Shown one piece after another: positions 52,350 through 60,947 of a DNA stretch of 64,000 bases. The position numbers and the translations under genes are program-made. This DNA is from Bradyrhizobium sp. 200. GTDB lineage: Bacteria > Pseudomonadota > Alphaproteobacteria > Rhizobiales > Xanthobacteraceae. Where the stretch lies: the NCBI RefSeq assembly GCF_023100945.1, contig NZ_CP064689.1, positions 2,276,001 to 2,340,000 on the forward strand, given 5' to 3'. Below the pieces are notes generated by a model. That model did no database searches. It was not told the origin of the DNA and was given only the letters and a program-made list of their open reading frames with translations. Each line of letters starts with the position of its first letter. Within the stretch, counting starts at the first letter, position 1.

Positions 52350-53225
52350 ATGAACATAAATGTAAGAGTCGGCACCGCACCGACCGAAAGCGATGGTCTC
52401 GAGCGCCCGTGTCATAAGCGATGCGGACCGATAGCCGCGGCGAATTATGCCGGTCACTTGCAGACGCAGAAGCGACCGGTCGTCGCCATGGCAGCGACTT
52501 ACCCTTCCGAGAGCATGAGCACACGGCACGCGCACCGGCGGGGGCAGTTCATCCTCCAGACCGTCGGCGTCACCTCGATGATGACGGATCGCGGTAATTT
52601 CGTCATCCCGCCGGGGCATGGCCTCTGGATTCCCGCCGGCGTCGTGCATCAATCGCGCGCCTGGGGCGATGTCGAGGCCCAAACCATCTATATCGAGCCG
52701 GATCAGGTACCGAGCTACCCGGCGACGTGCCGCCTGATCCGCGTTTCGTCGTTGCTCGAGGCACTGATGGATGAAGCCGTCCGGATGCCGGTGCATTATG
52801 ACGAGGAGGGGCGGGACGGGCAATTGGTCGATCTGTTGCTCGGCGAGATCGGCCGCATGCCCGAGGTGATGCTGCACGTGCCGATCCCGCTGGATCCGCG
52901 GCTCGCCCGGATTTGCGAAGCCGTTATCGCCGATACCAGCTCCGACCTCACGCTCGACGATTGGGCCGACCGCAGCGGCCTGAGCCGGCGCACCCTGACG
53001 CGGATATTCCGTCGCGAGACCGGCCAGAGCTTTTCGGCCTGGCGCCAGCGCGTTCGGTTGCTGGAGGCGCTCGCTCGCCTCGGCGCCGGCGAATCCGTAA
53101 CCAGTGTCGCACTCGATGTCGGCTATGATAGCCCGAGTGCCTTCACGGCGATGTTCAGGCGTGAACTCGGGGCTGCGCCGCGCCGCTACCTGCGCTGGGC
53201 CGACCAGGAGATCGTGTTGCGTTAG
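52350..53225 (+). CDS. AraC family transcriptional regulator
   Basis: The N-terminus is uncertain: ATG 52350 gives 291 residues, and an internal ATG at 52488 gives 245. The first part is a cupin sensor domain (RHAHRRGQFILQTVGVTSMMTDRGNFVIPPGHGLWIPAGVVHQSR). The C-terminus has two HTH motifs (LDDWADRSGLSRRTLTRIFRRETG and VTSVALDVGYDSPSAFTAMFRRELG), the AraC signature. It is divergent from the peptide-importer operon, which it probably controls. The inducer is unknown. Confidence 0.88.
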   Translation: MNINVRVGTAPTESDGLERPCHKRCGPIAAANYAGHLQTQKRPVVAMAATYPSESMSTRHAHRRGQFILQTVGVTSMMTDRGNFVIPPGHGLWIPAGVVHQSRAWGDVEAQTIYIEPDQVPSYPATCRLIRVSSLLEALMDEAVRMPVHYDEEGRDGQLVDLLLGEIGRMPEVMLHVPIPLDPRLARICEAVIADTSSDLTLDDWADRSGLSRRTLTRIFRRETGQSFSAWRQRVRLLEALARLGAGESVTSVALDVGYDSPSAFTAMFRRELGAAPRRYLRWADQEIVLR

Positions 53226-53273
53226 GCGGGTCAGATACGCCCGCGTTTGCGAAACGCTGGATATCCCAAAGCC

Positions 53274-54017
53274 TCAATTGCGGTCTTGATGCGGTACGAA
53301 GCGCCGCAGCGCTCGTTGCATTGTCGCCGCGGTTTTCGGCCTGCGTTCGAGGCAGCGCGAGGTTGGACCGGCGACAACGATCGACAATTGCCGCGAGCCG
53401 AGCGGCAGGGAGAGCGAGACGCCCGCCAGATCCGCGATGTATTCTGATGAACTCTGGTGGTAACCGCGCTCGGCCGCCTGCCGTAGCTCTGCCTCGACCG
53501 ACTCGATGCTCATCGGCGTCGTTCCCGAAAACTGCTCGAACTTGATCTTGCGATAGATCGCTTGCCGCGCGTCGGGCGAATACTGCGCCAGAATCGCGCG
53601 GCCCACCGAACTTGCATAAACCGGTACCCGATCTCCGACCTGCGCGAAGTAGCGCACTGACTGCGTCGACTCCACGACATGGAGGAAGACGACAAACGTT
53701 CCCGCCAATGCGCCGATCGCGGTCGTTTCTCCCGTCTTGTCGGCGATATCGGCGGCAAGCGCATAGGCTGCATCCGGCAGCGGTTCAGCGTCTGCGACAG
53801 TCCGCGCCAAGGTGAGCCAGCGCGGCGTGGGATAGTAGCCGCTGCGGGCACGCGGTTCGTAAAGCCAGCCTTTCTCGGCGATAGTGCCCACGAGATTGAA
53901 CGTGCTGGAGCGCGGCCAACCGAGATCGTCAGCAATCTCGGCAAGCGTCGCCGGCCGCCTGCGTTGGGCGAAATACTCCATCAGTTCGAGCACATTGGCA
54001 GCTTGTTTGACCAGCAT
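53274..54017 (-). CDS. IclR family transcriptional regulator
   Basis: ATG 54017 gives 247 residues; an upstream in-frame start at 54095 would add 26 residues without a clear ribosome site. The N-terminal winged helix (VLELMEYFAQRRRPATLAEIADDLGWPRSSTFNLVGTIAEKGWL) and the C-terminal effector domain (SSVGRAILAQYSPD, GVSLSLPLGS) are typical. It is divergent from the orphan substrate-binding gene at 54262, with an AT-rich palindromic promoter between them, so it likely controls that gene. Confidence 0.88.
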   Translation of the reverse strand: MLVKQAANVLELMEYFAQRRRPATLAEIADDLGWPRSSTFNLVGTIAEKGWLYEPRARSGYYPTPRWLTLARTVADAEPLPDAAYALAADIADKTGETTAIGALAGTFVVFLHVVESTQSVRYFAQVGDRVPVYASSVGRAILAQYSPDARQAIYRKIKFEQFSGTTPMSIESVEAELRQAAERGYHQSSSEYIADLAGVSLSLPLGSRQLSIVVAGPTSRCLERRPKTAATMQRALRRFVPHQDRN

Positions 54018-54168
54018 TTGAGCCTGCGTTTCTCCGGTAGCGCTGCGGTGTCGGCCTTGCGGCCGACGGCCCGCTGCGGATGTCAATAGAAACATCAGGA
54101 CCCACGCGGATGCCGCAAATTACACGGCTGGCGTGGACGACTGCCCCTGCGGTCCGGCGAGCTCTCTT

Positions 54169-54203
54169 GACTCACAATTCATATCCACGTTTTATGAATT
54201 CAT
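54169..54203. promoter_or_regulatory. AT-rich palindromic promoter region shared by IclR and substrate-binding genes
   Basis: GACTCACAATTCAT (54169-54182) is followed by ATGAATTCAT (54194-54203). An exact 8-bp inverted repeat AATTCATA-N9-TATGAATT spans 54176-54200. It lies between the divergent IclR and substrate-binding genes. The first 14 bases are the exact reverse complement of part of the operator candidate at 29958-29971. Confidence 0.5.
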
Positions 54204-54261
54204 ACACAAGAATTTTATTGGCGTATCGCGCCAGATAACATCAGGGGCCTTGGAGGAATTA

Positions 54262-55482
54262 GTGAACAATTTCAGATATTTGTTGGTAAGTCTTGGGGTA
54301 ATGGTGACGATTGTGGCCGCCTCGGCGGCCTCGGCCCAAACCACGGTCAAGCTTGGCGTGCTGGCCGATATGTCCGGCATTTTCTCCGACATCGGCGGCA
54401 TGGGGGCCTATGAGGCGACCAAGATGGCGGTCGAGGATTTCAACAAGTTGCCGGGGTCCGACAAATTTAAGGTCGAGGTGATCTCGGGCGACGCGCAGAA
54501 CAAGCCTGACATTGCGCGCGGTATCGCCCGCAAGTGGTTTGATTCCGAAGGTGTCGATGCGCTGGTCGACCTGCCTACGAGCGCAATCTCGCTTGCGACC
54601 GCGCCGCTTGCTCAGGAGTTAAATAAAGTCGCGCTGTTCACAGCGTCGGGCACGTCGGATCTGACGGGCAAGGCCTGCACGCCGAATTCCGTCCACTGGA
54701 CCTATGACACCTGGGCGCTGTCGCACGGAACGGCGGATGCCATCACCAGAGGAGGCGGCAAGACCTGGTTCTTCATCACGGCCGACTTCGCCCTCGGGCA
54801 CTCCCTCGAGCGGGATGCTTCGGCGGTGGTCAATGCCAACGGGGGAAAGGTCCTCGGCAGCGTCAAGCATCCGAGCGACTCGAACGACTTTGCCTCCTAT
54901 CTTCTTCAAGCGCAGGCGTCGCGCGCCGATATCATCGCGCTCGCCAACGCCGGCGGCGATACGATCAAGGCGATCAAGCAGGCATCTGAATTCGGCATCA
55001 TCCAGGGCGGACAGAAGCTCGCGGGGATGCTGCTCTTCATCTCCGATATCCACTCGCTCGGCTTGAAGACGGCGCAAGGCCTGCAGTTGACGACGGCTTT
55101 TTATTGGGACCTCAACGAAAAGACGCGGGCCTTTGGTGAACGTTTCGCAGCCGCCAACAAGGGACGTTATCCCTCGATGAATCAGGCGGGCGCTTATTCA
55201 GCCGCGCTGGCCTATCTAAAGGCCGTCGCAAAGGTCGGGTCGCCAAAGGACGGCGCTGCGGTCGTCAAGGCAATGCGCGAGGCGGGAACTTTCGAAGATC
55301 CGCTGTTCGGCAAGACGGCGCTGCGGGAAGACGGTCGCGTTGTCCACGACATGATGCTTGTCCAGGTGAAGGCGCCTGCCGAATCAACGAAGCCTTTCGA
55401 CTACTACAAGATTGTCTCGACGATTCCGGCTTCGGAAGCGTTCCGTCCATTGAAGGAAGGCAACTGCCCGCTCGTCAAATAG
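54262..55482 (+). CDS. ABC transporter substrate-binding protein (HAAT type), orphan
   Basis: A GTG start at 54262 has a strong GGAGGA six bases upstream and gives 406 residues; the earlier in-frame ATG at 54133 is rejected for lacking this signal. A Sec signal peptide (LLVSLGVMVTIVAASAASAQ) precedes TTVKLGVLADMSGIFSDIGGMG, the typical start of amide/branched-amino-acid binding proteins. No permease or ATPase gene is nearby, so it may use a transporter elsewhere, or a shared one. It is divergent from the IclR gene. Confidence 0.88.
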   Translation: MNNFRYLLVSLGVMVTIVAASAASAQTTVKLGVLADMSGIFSDIGGMGAYEATKMAVEDFNKLPGSDKFKVEVISGDAQNKPDIARGIARKWFDSEGVDALVDLPTSAISLATAPLAQELNKVALFTASGTSDLTGKACTPNSVHWTYDTWALSHGTADAITRGGGKTWFFITADFALGHSLERDASAVVNANGGKVLGSVKHPSDSNDFASYLLQAQASRADIIALANAGGDTIKAIKQASEFGIIQGGQKLAGMLLFISDIHSLGLKTAQGLQLTTAFYWDLNEKTRAFGERFAAANKGRYPSMNQAGAYSAALAYLKAVAKVGSPKDGAAVVKAMREAGTFEDPLFGKTALREDGRVVHDMMLVQVKAPAESTKPFDYYKIVSTIPASEAFRPLKEGNCPLVK

Positions 55483-55554
55483 CGAGTGATAAGCCCTCTG
55501 GCCGCTCCCCGATGTCCGGTGTCCGCTGATCGCCTACCAGCAAGAAATAAAGCG

Positions 55555-55689
55555 ATGCGTCTTGCAAACAAGCTTGCGGTGGTTACGGCGCGTCGCGCGC
55601 CCATGCCGTGTTGCGGCTGGCGTCTGACGACGCCTTCTTTTGTGACCGGCATTGCGCTTCCGGTTGATGGAGGTCTTACCGCGCGTTGA
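55555..55689 (+). pseudogene. Relic of a short-chain dehydrogenase gene with a large internal deletion
   Basis: The first codons read MRLANKLAVVTAR, matching the start of an SDR up to the nucleotide-binding TG. The last codons read SFVTGIALPVDGGLTAR and stop, the classical SDR C-terminus. Between them only about 40 bases remain, where roughly 600-700 would be expected. One internal single-base shift is also apparent (LRLASDDAFF lies in the neighbouring frame). The glycine-rich loop, catalytic Ser-Tyr-Lys and most of the fold are gone. Confidence 0.75.
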
Positions 55690-55806
55690 TCGGCGCTTCT
55701 CGGGCTGCGCTGCCTTTCGCGAGGCCGCTTCGCGTGATACGCGACACAATGCGATTTGCCTCGCGGCACGATCCACAACGGCAGTCTATCAGGAGACCAC
55801 CAGCTC

Positions 55807-57504
55807 ATGGCACAATGGCGGGACCGAACCATCAGCACGTTTGAATGTGAGAAGACGCCGGTCTCCGCATCGCGCGGCATGGCGGTAACCAATCATCCAT
55901 TGGCCTCTGCCGCCGCACTGGAAATCATGGCGCAGGGCGGCAATGCCGTCGACGCGACGGTCGCCGCGCTGTTCACGCTGACCGTCGTCGAACCGATGAT
56001 GGTCGGCATCTTTGGTGGCGGCACAGCGGTGATCAGGCTGGCTGATGGCCGCGAACTGGTGATCGACGGTCTCGCCACGGCGCCGGCGATGACACGGCCG
56101 GATAGCTATACGCCGGTCTCCGATAAATGGCCGGACTACATGGAGACCGAGGGCCGTGCCAATCGCGTCGGCGCCAAAGCCATCGCGGTGCCCGGCAACC
56201 TGATGGCGTGGTGCGAGATCGCAGCGCGTTTCGGTAAGCTCGATTTGCCGACGCTGATGGAGCCGGCCATTCGCCTCGCGGCGCGCGGCTTTGAGGTTAC
56301 GCCCTATCTGGCCACCTGCATCGAAGAAACCGCGCCGGATCTGGGGCTTGATCCGGCAATTGCCGCGATATTTCTGCCCAACGGCAAGCCGCTTGCGGCA
56401 GGCAGCCGGCTAATTCAATCAGACTATGCCGAAACGCTGCACACGATCGCGCAGTCCGGTCCTGGCGTCATGTACGGCGGCGAACTTGGCCGAGCCATCG
56501 CCGGTAAGCTCGAGCAAGCCGGATCGTTCATTCGGCTGCAGGATCTGGCCAGCTACCGGACCATCGAGCGGGAGCCGGTGCGCGGCACTTATCGCGGTGT
56601 CGAGATCATCGGCCCGCCGCCGCCATGCTCGGGTGGTGTGCATACCATTCAGATTCTCAATATACTGGAAGCCTATGACATCGGTGCATCGGGCTTTGGC
56701 ACACCGCAAACGCTGCACCTGGTGCTTGAGGCGCTGAAGATCGCCGCCGCCGATCGCCGCGCGGCCACTGCCGACCCGGCATTTGTCGATGTCCCGATCG
56801 CCAGGCTGATTTCCAAGGACTATGCAAAGCAGCGCCGTGCGGAAATCGACCCACATCGTGCAGGCGCGTACACTTCCAAAGTGCTGTCGAACGAATCCGC
56901 CAACACGACGCATGTCACGATCGCCGATGGCGACGGCAACATCGTCACGTCGACGCAGACGATCAACAGCCTGTTCGGCGCGCGTCTCGTGATCCCGGGG
57001 ACCGGCATCATTCCCAACAACTACATGTTCCTGTTCGATCCGCATCCCGGCCTGGCGCTGTCGTTGATGCCAGGCAAGCGCATCACCAGCGGCATCTCGG
57101 CGCTGATCGGCAAGAAGGACGGCAAGCCACTGTTCGCGCTTGGACTGCCGGGTGCGCACCGGATTCCATCCTGTGTGCTGCAGGCGGTACTTAACATCGT
57201 CGATCACGGCATGAGTGTGCAGGAGGTCGTCGAGGCGCCGCGCGTCTTTAGCTGGGGTCTCGAAGCCGAGGTCGAGCGCGGATTTCCGGAAAGCGTGCGC
57301 GCCGAACTCGCCGCGAGAGGACACGATGTCGTTCCGGTCGATCATGTCGCCGGCGGCATGTGCGCCATCACCTTTGCGCCGGACGGCACCATGACGGGCG
57401 CGGGATGCTGGCGTGCCGACGGCGTACCGGCCGGGATCGGCGGCGGCCTGGCGCGCGCCTACACGTCGTTCTGGCCGGACCCGCGCCGGTCCAAGCCGAA
57501 GTAA
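55807..57504 (+). CDS. ggt: Gamma-glutamyltransferase family Ntn hydrolase
   Basis: ATG 55807 gives 566 residues. GGT features are RGMAVTNHPLASAAALEIMAQGGNAVDATVAALFTLTVVEP, GIFGGGTAVIRL, and PPPCSGGVHTIQILNIL. The autoprocessing and catalytic nucleophile is Thr367 or Thr368 in ANTTHVTIADGDGN. The protein would cleave itself there into two subunits and then hydrolyse or transfer gamma-glutamyl or related amide groups. No signal peptide is present, unlike secreted GGT, so it may act on cytoplasmic substrates, as in the GGT-like acylases. It follows the orphan binding protein and SDR relic. Confidence 0.86.
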   Translation: MAQWRDRTISTFECEKTPVSASRGMAVTNHPLASAAALEIMAQGGNAVDATVAALFTLTVVEPMMVGIFGGGTAVIRLADGRELVIDGLATAPAMTRPDSYTPVSDKWPDYMETEGRANRVGAKAIAVPGNLMAWCEIAARFGKLDLPTLMEPAIRLAARGFEVTPYLATCIEETAPDLGLDPAIAAIFLPNGKPLAAGSRLIQSDYAETLHTIAQSGPGVMYGGELGRAIAGKLEQAGSFIRLQDLASYRTIEREPVRGTYRGVEIIGPPPPCSGGVHTIQILNILEAYDIGASGFGTPQTLHLVLEALKIAAADRRAATADPAFVDVPIARLISKDYAKQRRAEIDPHRAGAYTSKVLSNESANTTHVTIADGDGNIVTSTQTINSLFGARLVIPGTGIIPNNYMFLFDPHPGLALSLMPGKRITSGISALIGKKDGKPLFALGLPGAHRIPSCVLQAVLNIVDHGMSVQEVVEAPRVFSWGLEAEVERGFPESVRAELAARGHDVVPVDHVAGGMCAITFAPDGTMTGAGCWRADGVPAGIGGGLARAYTSFWPDPRRSKPK

Positions 57505-57672
57505 ATCGCCGGGCGATCGGCGACGCGCACGCGCTGTTTCCCAGTTTCGAGGCATTCAAATTATTAAACGCGGGCGATAACTTGATAGCGGTTACATCAG
57601 GGCGTATCGGTCCTTGGCGTTGACGGGCGATCACGCAGAGTGAGCGCATTGTGGCTTCCGCGGCCGCCCGCC

Positions 57673-58011
57673 ATGGCGAAAACAAGGAAGAGGACGCGAG
57701 CAGTCATGCAGCCAGATCCTGATAGCGAATCTGCCGGCGCAGAGATGCATCGGTCCATCATGACAGCCTTCTGCGATGTCCTTCGTACCACCCAGCTTCC
57801 GCCTATGACGGTGATGAGTCTCGCCGCATCCGCGCTCGGGGCCGTCTACAAGGAAGTCGCCGATCAGCATCGCTCCGATACCGGTTGTCCCTGCGGCTGG
57901 GAACCGAACCTGCGTGCGGATGTCGAGGCTCTGCAGGCGGCGCTGGCAGCGAAAACACAGGCGACCCCGTCTGCTGACTTGCGCGTCATGCAGGCTGTCG
58001 GGCGTGCGTGA
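57673..58011 (+). CDS. Small hypothetical protein
   Basis: The likely start is ATG 57673 (112 residues), with an internal ATG at 57706 giving 101. The protein is soluble and helical. The central part (MHRSIMTAFCDVLRTTQLPPMTVMSLAASALGAVYKEVADQH) is followed by a Cys-x-Cys pair (GCPCGWEP) and a helical tail. I do not recognise the family, though short proteins of this type are common in Bradyrhizobium genomes. No partner genes are obvious. Confidence 0.5.
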   Translation: MAKTRKRTRAVMQPDPDSESAGAEMHRSIMTAFCDVLRTTQLPPMTVMSLAASALGAVYKEVADQHRSDTGCPCGWEPNLRADVEALQAALAAKTQATPSADLRVMQAVGRA

Positions 58012-58416
58012 GCTATGACGTTCGCGATCACCGCCAGCTTCGCGCATAGCGGTTGGTTCGGCGCCGCCTTCGGAGCATAGGCGAAGCATAAGCGCATTTC
58101 TGAAGCCAGATCGCAATCTCATGCGATCATTCGCTCTGCCGATTTTGAGCGTTTCTAATTTCGTCTGCTGCAGAAGCATAGGTGCAGTCACGGCGCGTAG
58201 AACAGGCCCAAGTGCCCCGCGACCAGATGGCCGCCGCGCAAAAATAGTGCGGCTCACGGTGGGAAAAACATCGTCGTCAAACGTCTTGACTTAGAGGCGC
58301 TGTAGGGCCGCCGCTGGTTTGACGGGATCGTTCATACGACAGCAAGCCATGCATGGCGAGAAGCGCTGGCGCGCCTCATGACGTTCGCTGGCGAACGAAG
58401 ATGAAAGATTGAAACG
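58012..58416. other. Intergenic region upstream of exbB
   Basis: No gene is supported in these 405 bases. They contain small inverted repeats (GATCGCA-N6-TGCGATC at 58109-58128 and the palindrome at 58382-58397), and a TTGACT near 58288 that could be a -35 element without a convincing -10. I could not identify a full Fur, Irr or RirA box. Confidence 0.45.
58382..58397. promoter_or_regulatory. 16-bp palindrome just before exbB
   Basis: CGTTCGC-TG-GCGAACG is a perfect inverted repeat ending 19 bases before the exbB start codon. It could be a repressor site or a small hairpin affecting translation. No known regulator motif is claimed. Confidence 0.3.
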
Positions 58417-59514
58417 ATGACGTGTGTAATGACGAAACTGGTCGGAGCCCTGATGGCAGGGCGCCGTTTTGCGTGGATGACTTTAGCGGCGTTCGTCGTG
58501 TCGGCTGGAGCCGCCGGCCCGGTGGTGGCCCAGCAGGCCGAGCCGTCGACCCAGGCGCAACCCGCATCGCCGCTGCCGTCGTCTGCTGCATCTTCCACGC
58601 CCGGCGCGGAGCGGCCGGCGGCACCGCCATCATCAGCTACATCTGTCGGCGCAGATGCTCCGGTTTCCACGGCACCGATGCCGCAGGCATCCCCGAAAAT
58701 GGCCGAACCCCCGGCCGCTGCGCCGGCATCTCCGAATGCACCACCTGCCGCTCAGGCGGCCGGCCCCGCGACGCTTCCGCACGATCTGTCGCCATGGAGC
58801 ATGTTCATGCAGGCGGACATGGTCGTGAAGGCGGTGATGGTAGGCCTTGCCTTCGCGTCGTTATTGACCTGGACCGTGTGGCTGGCCAAGGGCGTCGAAC
58901 TCACAGGCGCCAAACGCAACGCGCGCAGCGCCACGCGCAAGCTGAGTGACGCCGAAAGCCTTGCGGATGCATCACGGCAGATCAATGAGGCCTGGACACG
59001 GAATGGTCGCGTCGCCGATCTTGTCAACGCTGCGCTTCGGGAGTTGCAGCGCTCGACCGACCTGTCCGCCGAGGGAATCAAGGAGCGCCTCGCGATCGCG
59101 CTGTCCCGCATCGAAGCGAAAGCTGCCCGCGACATGGCGCGAGGCACCGGGCTTCTCGCGACGATCGGCGCAACGGCCCCGTTCGTCGGCCTGTTCGGCA
59201 CGGTGTGGGGCATCATGAATTCGTTCATTGGCATCTCGCAGTCGAAAACGACGAACCTTGCCGTCGTTGCGCCCGGGATCGCCGAAGCATTGCTCGCCAC
59301 CGCGATCGGCCTTGTCGCGGCTATTCCGGCTGTCATCATCTACAACGTATTTGCCCGCGCCATAGCCGGCTACCGTGCATTGCTGTCGGACGCTTCAGGC
59401 GAGGTCTTGCAGCACATGTCGCGCGATCTGGAATGGCAGGAGAAAGGCATTGCGCCCGCAAGAACCATCCGTGTCGTTCCGGATATGAGCACTGTCGCAT
59501 CGGCGGCGGAGTGA
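58417..59514 (+). CDS. exbB: ExbB, TonB-system energiser (MotA/TolQ/ExbB)
   Basis: This 365-residue protein is longer than short ExbB forms. Residues 1-40 look like a signal sequence ending near VVAQQ; residues 40-125 are a Pro/Ala/Ser-rich periplasmic segment. Transmembrane segments lie at about 134-155, 245-268 and 288-312. The core GLLATIGATAPFVGLFGTVWGIMNSF is diagnostic. With ExbD it uses the proton gradient to drive TonB. The exbD gene follows after six bases. Confidence 0.92.
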   Translation: MTCVMTKLVGALMAGRRFAWMTLAAFVVSAGAAGPVVAQQAEPSTQAQPASPLPSSAASSTPGAERPAAPPSSATSVGADAPVSTAPMPQASPKMAEPPAAAPASPNAPPAAQAAGPATLPHDLSPWSMFMQADMVVKAVMVGLAFASLLTWTVWLAKGVELTGAKRNARSATRKLSDAESLADASRQINEAWTRNGRVADLVNAALRELQRSTDLSAEGIKERLAIALSRIEAKAARDMARGTGLLATIGATAPFVGLFGTVWGIMNSFIGISQSKTTNLAVVAPGIAEALLATAIGLVAAIPAVIIYNVFARAIAGYRALLSDASGEVLQHMSRDLEWQEKGIAPARTIRVVPDMSTVASAAE

Positions 59515-59520
59515 GCGATC

Positions 59521-60015
59521 ATGGCAGTCTCGCTCAGGGACCCGCAGGACGGTGACCTCGCCGAACTCTCCGAGATCAATGTCACACCCTTTATCGACGT
59601 CATGCTTGTCCTTCTCATCATCTTCATGGTGGCGGCTCCCTTGTCGACCGTCGATGTCGCGGTGGATTTGCCGGTCTCCAGCGCGCCGCCGCAGGCACGG
59701 CCGGACAAGCCGATCTTTCTCAGCGTCAAACCGGACCTCACTCTGGCGCTGGGCAACGATGATGTGCCGCGTGAAGCTTTGCAGGCGACGCTCGACAGGC
59801 AGACGAACAGCGATCGCCAGCGGCGCGTCTTCCTGCGCGCCGACGGCATGGTCGCCTATCGCGATTTGATGGGCGTGATGAATCTGCTGCGCGGTGCGGG
59901 TTATCTCAAGGTCGCGCTGGTTGGGTTGGAAGATACCGGGCAGGGAGCAATCGGCGGGCAGTTGCCCGGCGTACCGTCCGCGGCGCAACAGGCCGCGCCG
60001 GCGGCGCAGCCATGA
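59521..60015 (+). CDS. exbD: ExbD, TonB-system energiser (TolR/ExbD)
   Basis: This 164-residue protein has one N-terminal transmembrane segment. EISEINVTPFIDVMLVLLIIFMVAAP carries the conserved Asp for proton transfer (in PFIDVML). The periplasmic domain follows with VFLRADGMVAYRDLMGVMNLLRGAGYLKVALV. It forms the ion-powered complex with ExbB. The stop overlaps the tonB start by four bases. The C-terminus has a short Ala/Gln/Pro tail that is longer than usual. Confidence 0.92.
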   Translation: MAVSLRDPQDGDLAELSEINVTPFIDVMLVLLIIFMVAAPLSTVDVAVDLPVSSAPPQARPDKPIFLSVKPDLTLALGNDDVPREALQATLDRQTNSDRQRRVFLRADGMVAYRDLMGVMNLLRGAGYLKVALVGLEDTGQGAIGGQLPGVPSAAQQAAPAAQP

Positions 60016-60890
60016 GATTCGGCTGGCGTGATCCGGACGCGCGGCCGGACGGCGTCGCGTTGCGTTCCGTGCTGCGATGGACGCTGGCGGCTGCCGCGGT
60101 CGCCGCGCTGCATGCGGGCGGGATATGGCTGACGCTCAACCGCGAAGAAGCCTCGGCTGCGGGTGAACCGCCGGCCGCTGTGATGATGGAGTTGGCGCCA
60201 CTGGCTGTTGCGCCCGATGCGCCGCCGGATCAACTGCCACCGGATGAACGGATGATCGAAGCGCAGCTTTCCCCGATGGAGGAGCAGAACGACAAGCCCG
60301 TTGAACGGCCGGAGCAAAAACCAGAGCCGGTCGTCGAGGAGGTGAAGAAACCCGTTGAGGACGTTCTGTTGCCGCAGACGCCGCCGCCGGAAATCGAGAC
60401 GCCGAAGCTGCCGGAAGTGGCGAACGCCGAAGTCACCTTGACGCCGCCACCGCCGCAGCCGAAGGCCGCGAGGAAGCCGCCGCCAAAAAAGAAGGCAGAG
60501 CGCAAGAAGCCGGAAGACCGGACGATGGACCGCACCACGGCGCCGATGGCCACGTCAAATCCCCGGGCGGATCGGGCGGCCGCGCCGTCGTCGAGTTCGG
60601 CCTTCAATCCCTCGACTTCACCCGCCACATGGCGGAGCAGCGTCAGCGCTCACCTCAACCGGCACAAAGGTAGAAGCCCGAATGGGGCAGTGGGCACGGT
60701 CGTGGTGGCTTTTGTCGTCAACCGTTCGGGCGGCGTGGTGAGCTCGCGTCTCGTCCGAAGCTCCGGCGATCCGGCGATGGACGCGAAGGCTGTTTCGACG
60801 CCCCGTAGCGCCAGTCCGGTGCCGGCTCCCCCGCCGGATGTCGCCGAAAGCGCTCTCACGATCGCCGTTCTCATCCGATTCGACCCGTGA
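60012..60890 (+). CDS. tonB: TonB, periplasm-spanning energy transducer
   Basis: This 292-residue protein has a single N-terminal membrane anchor (RWTLAAAAVAALHAGGIWLT, about 17-39). A long Pro/Glu/Lys-rich region spans about 60-190 (PEQKPEPVVEEVKKPVE and PPPPKKKAERKKPE). The C-terminal domain starts near 205 (WRSSVSAHLNRHKGRSPNGAVGTVVVAFVVNRSGGVVSSRLVRSSG) and ends LTIAVLIRFDP. It transmits energy from ExbB/ExbD to outer-membrane receptors such as the one at the window end. Confidence 0.92.
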   Translation: MRFGWRDPDARPDGVALRSVLRWTLAAAAVAALHAGGIWLTLNREEASAAGEPPAAVMMELAPLAVAPDAPPDQLPPDERMIEAQLSPMEEQNDKPVERPEQKPEPVVEEVKKPVEDVLLPQTPPPEIETPKLPEVANAEVTLTPPPPQPKAARKPPPKKKAERKKPEDRTMDRTTAPMATSNPRADRAAAPSSSSAFNPSTSPATWRSSVSAHLNRHKGRSPNGAVGTVVVAFVVNRSGGVVSSRLVRSSGDPAMDAKAVSTPRSASPVPAPPPDVAESALTIAVLIRFDP

Positions 60891-60947
60891 AGCGGGGCGA
60901 TGCCACAAAATCAATAGATCGATCTCAGGATTTCCGGGAGGCAATGC

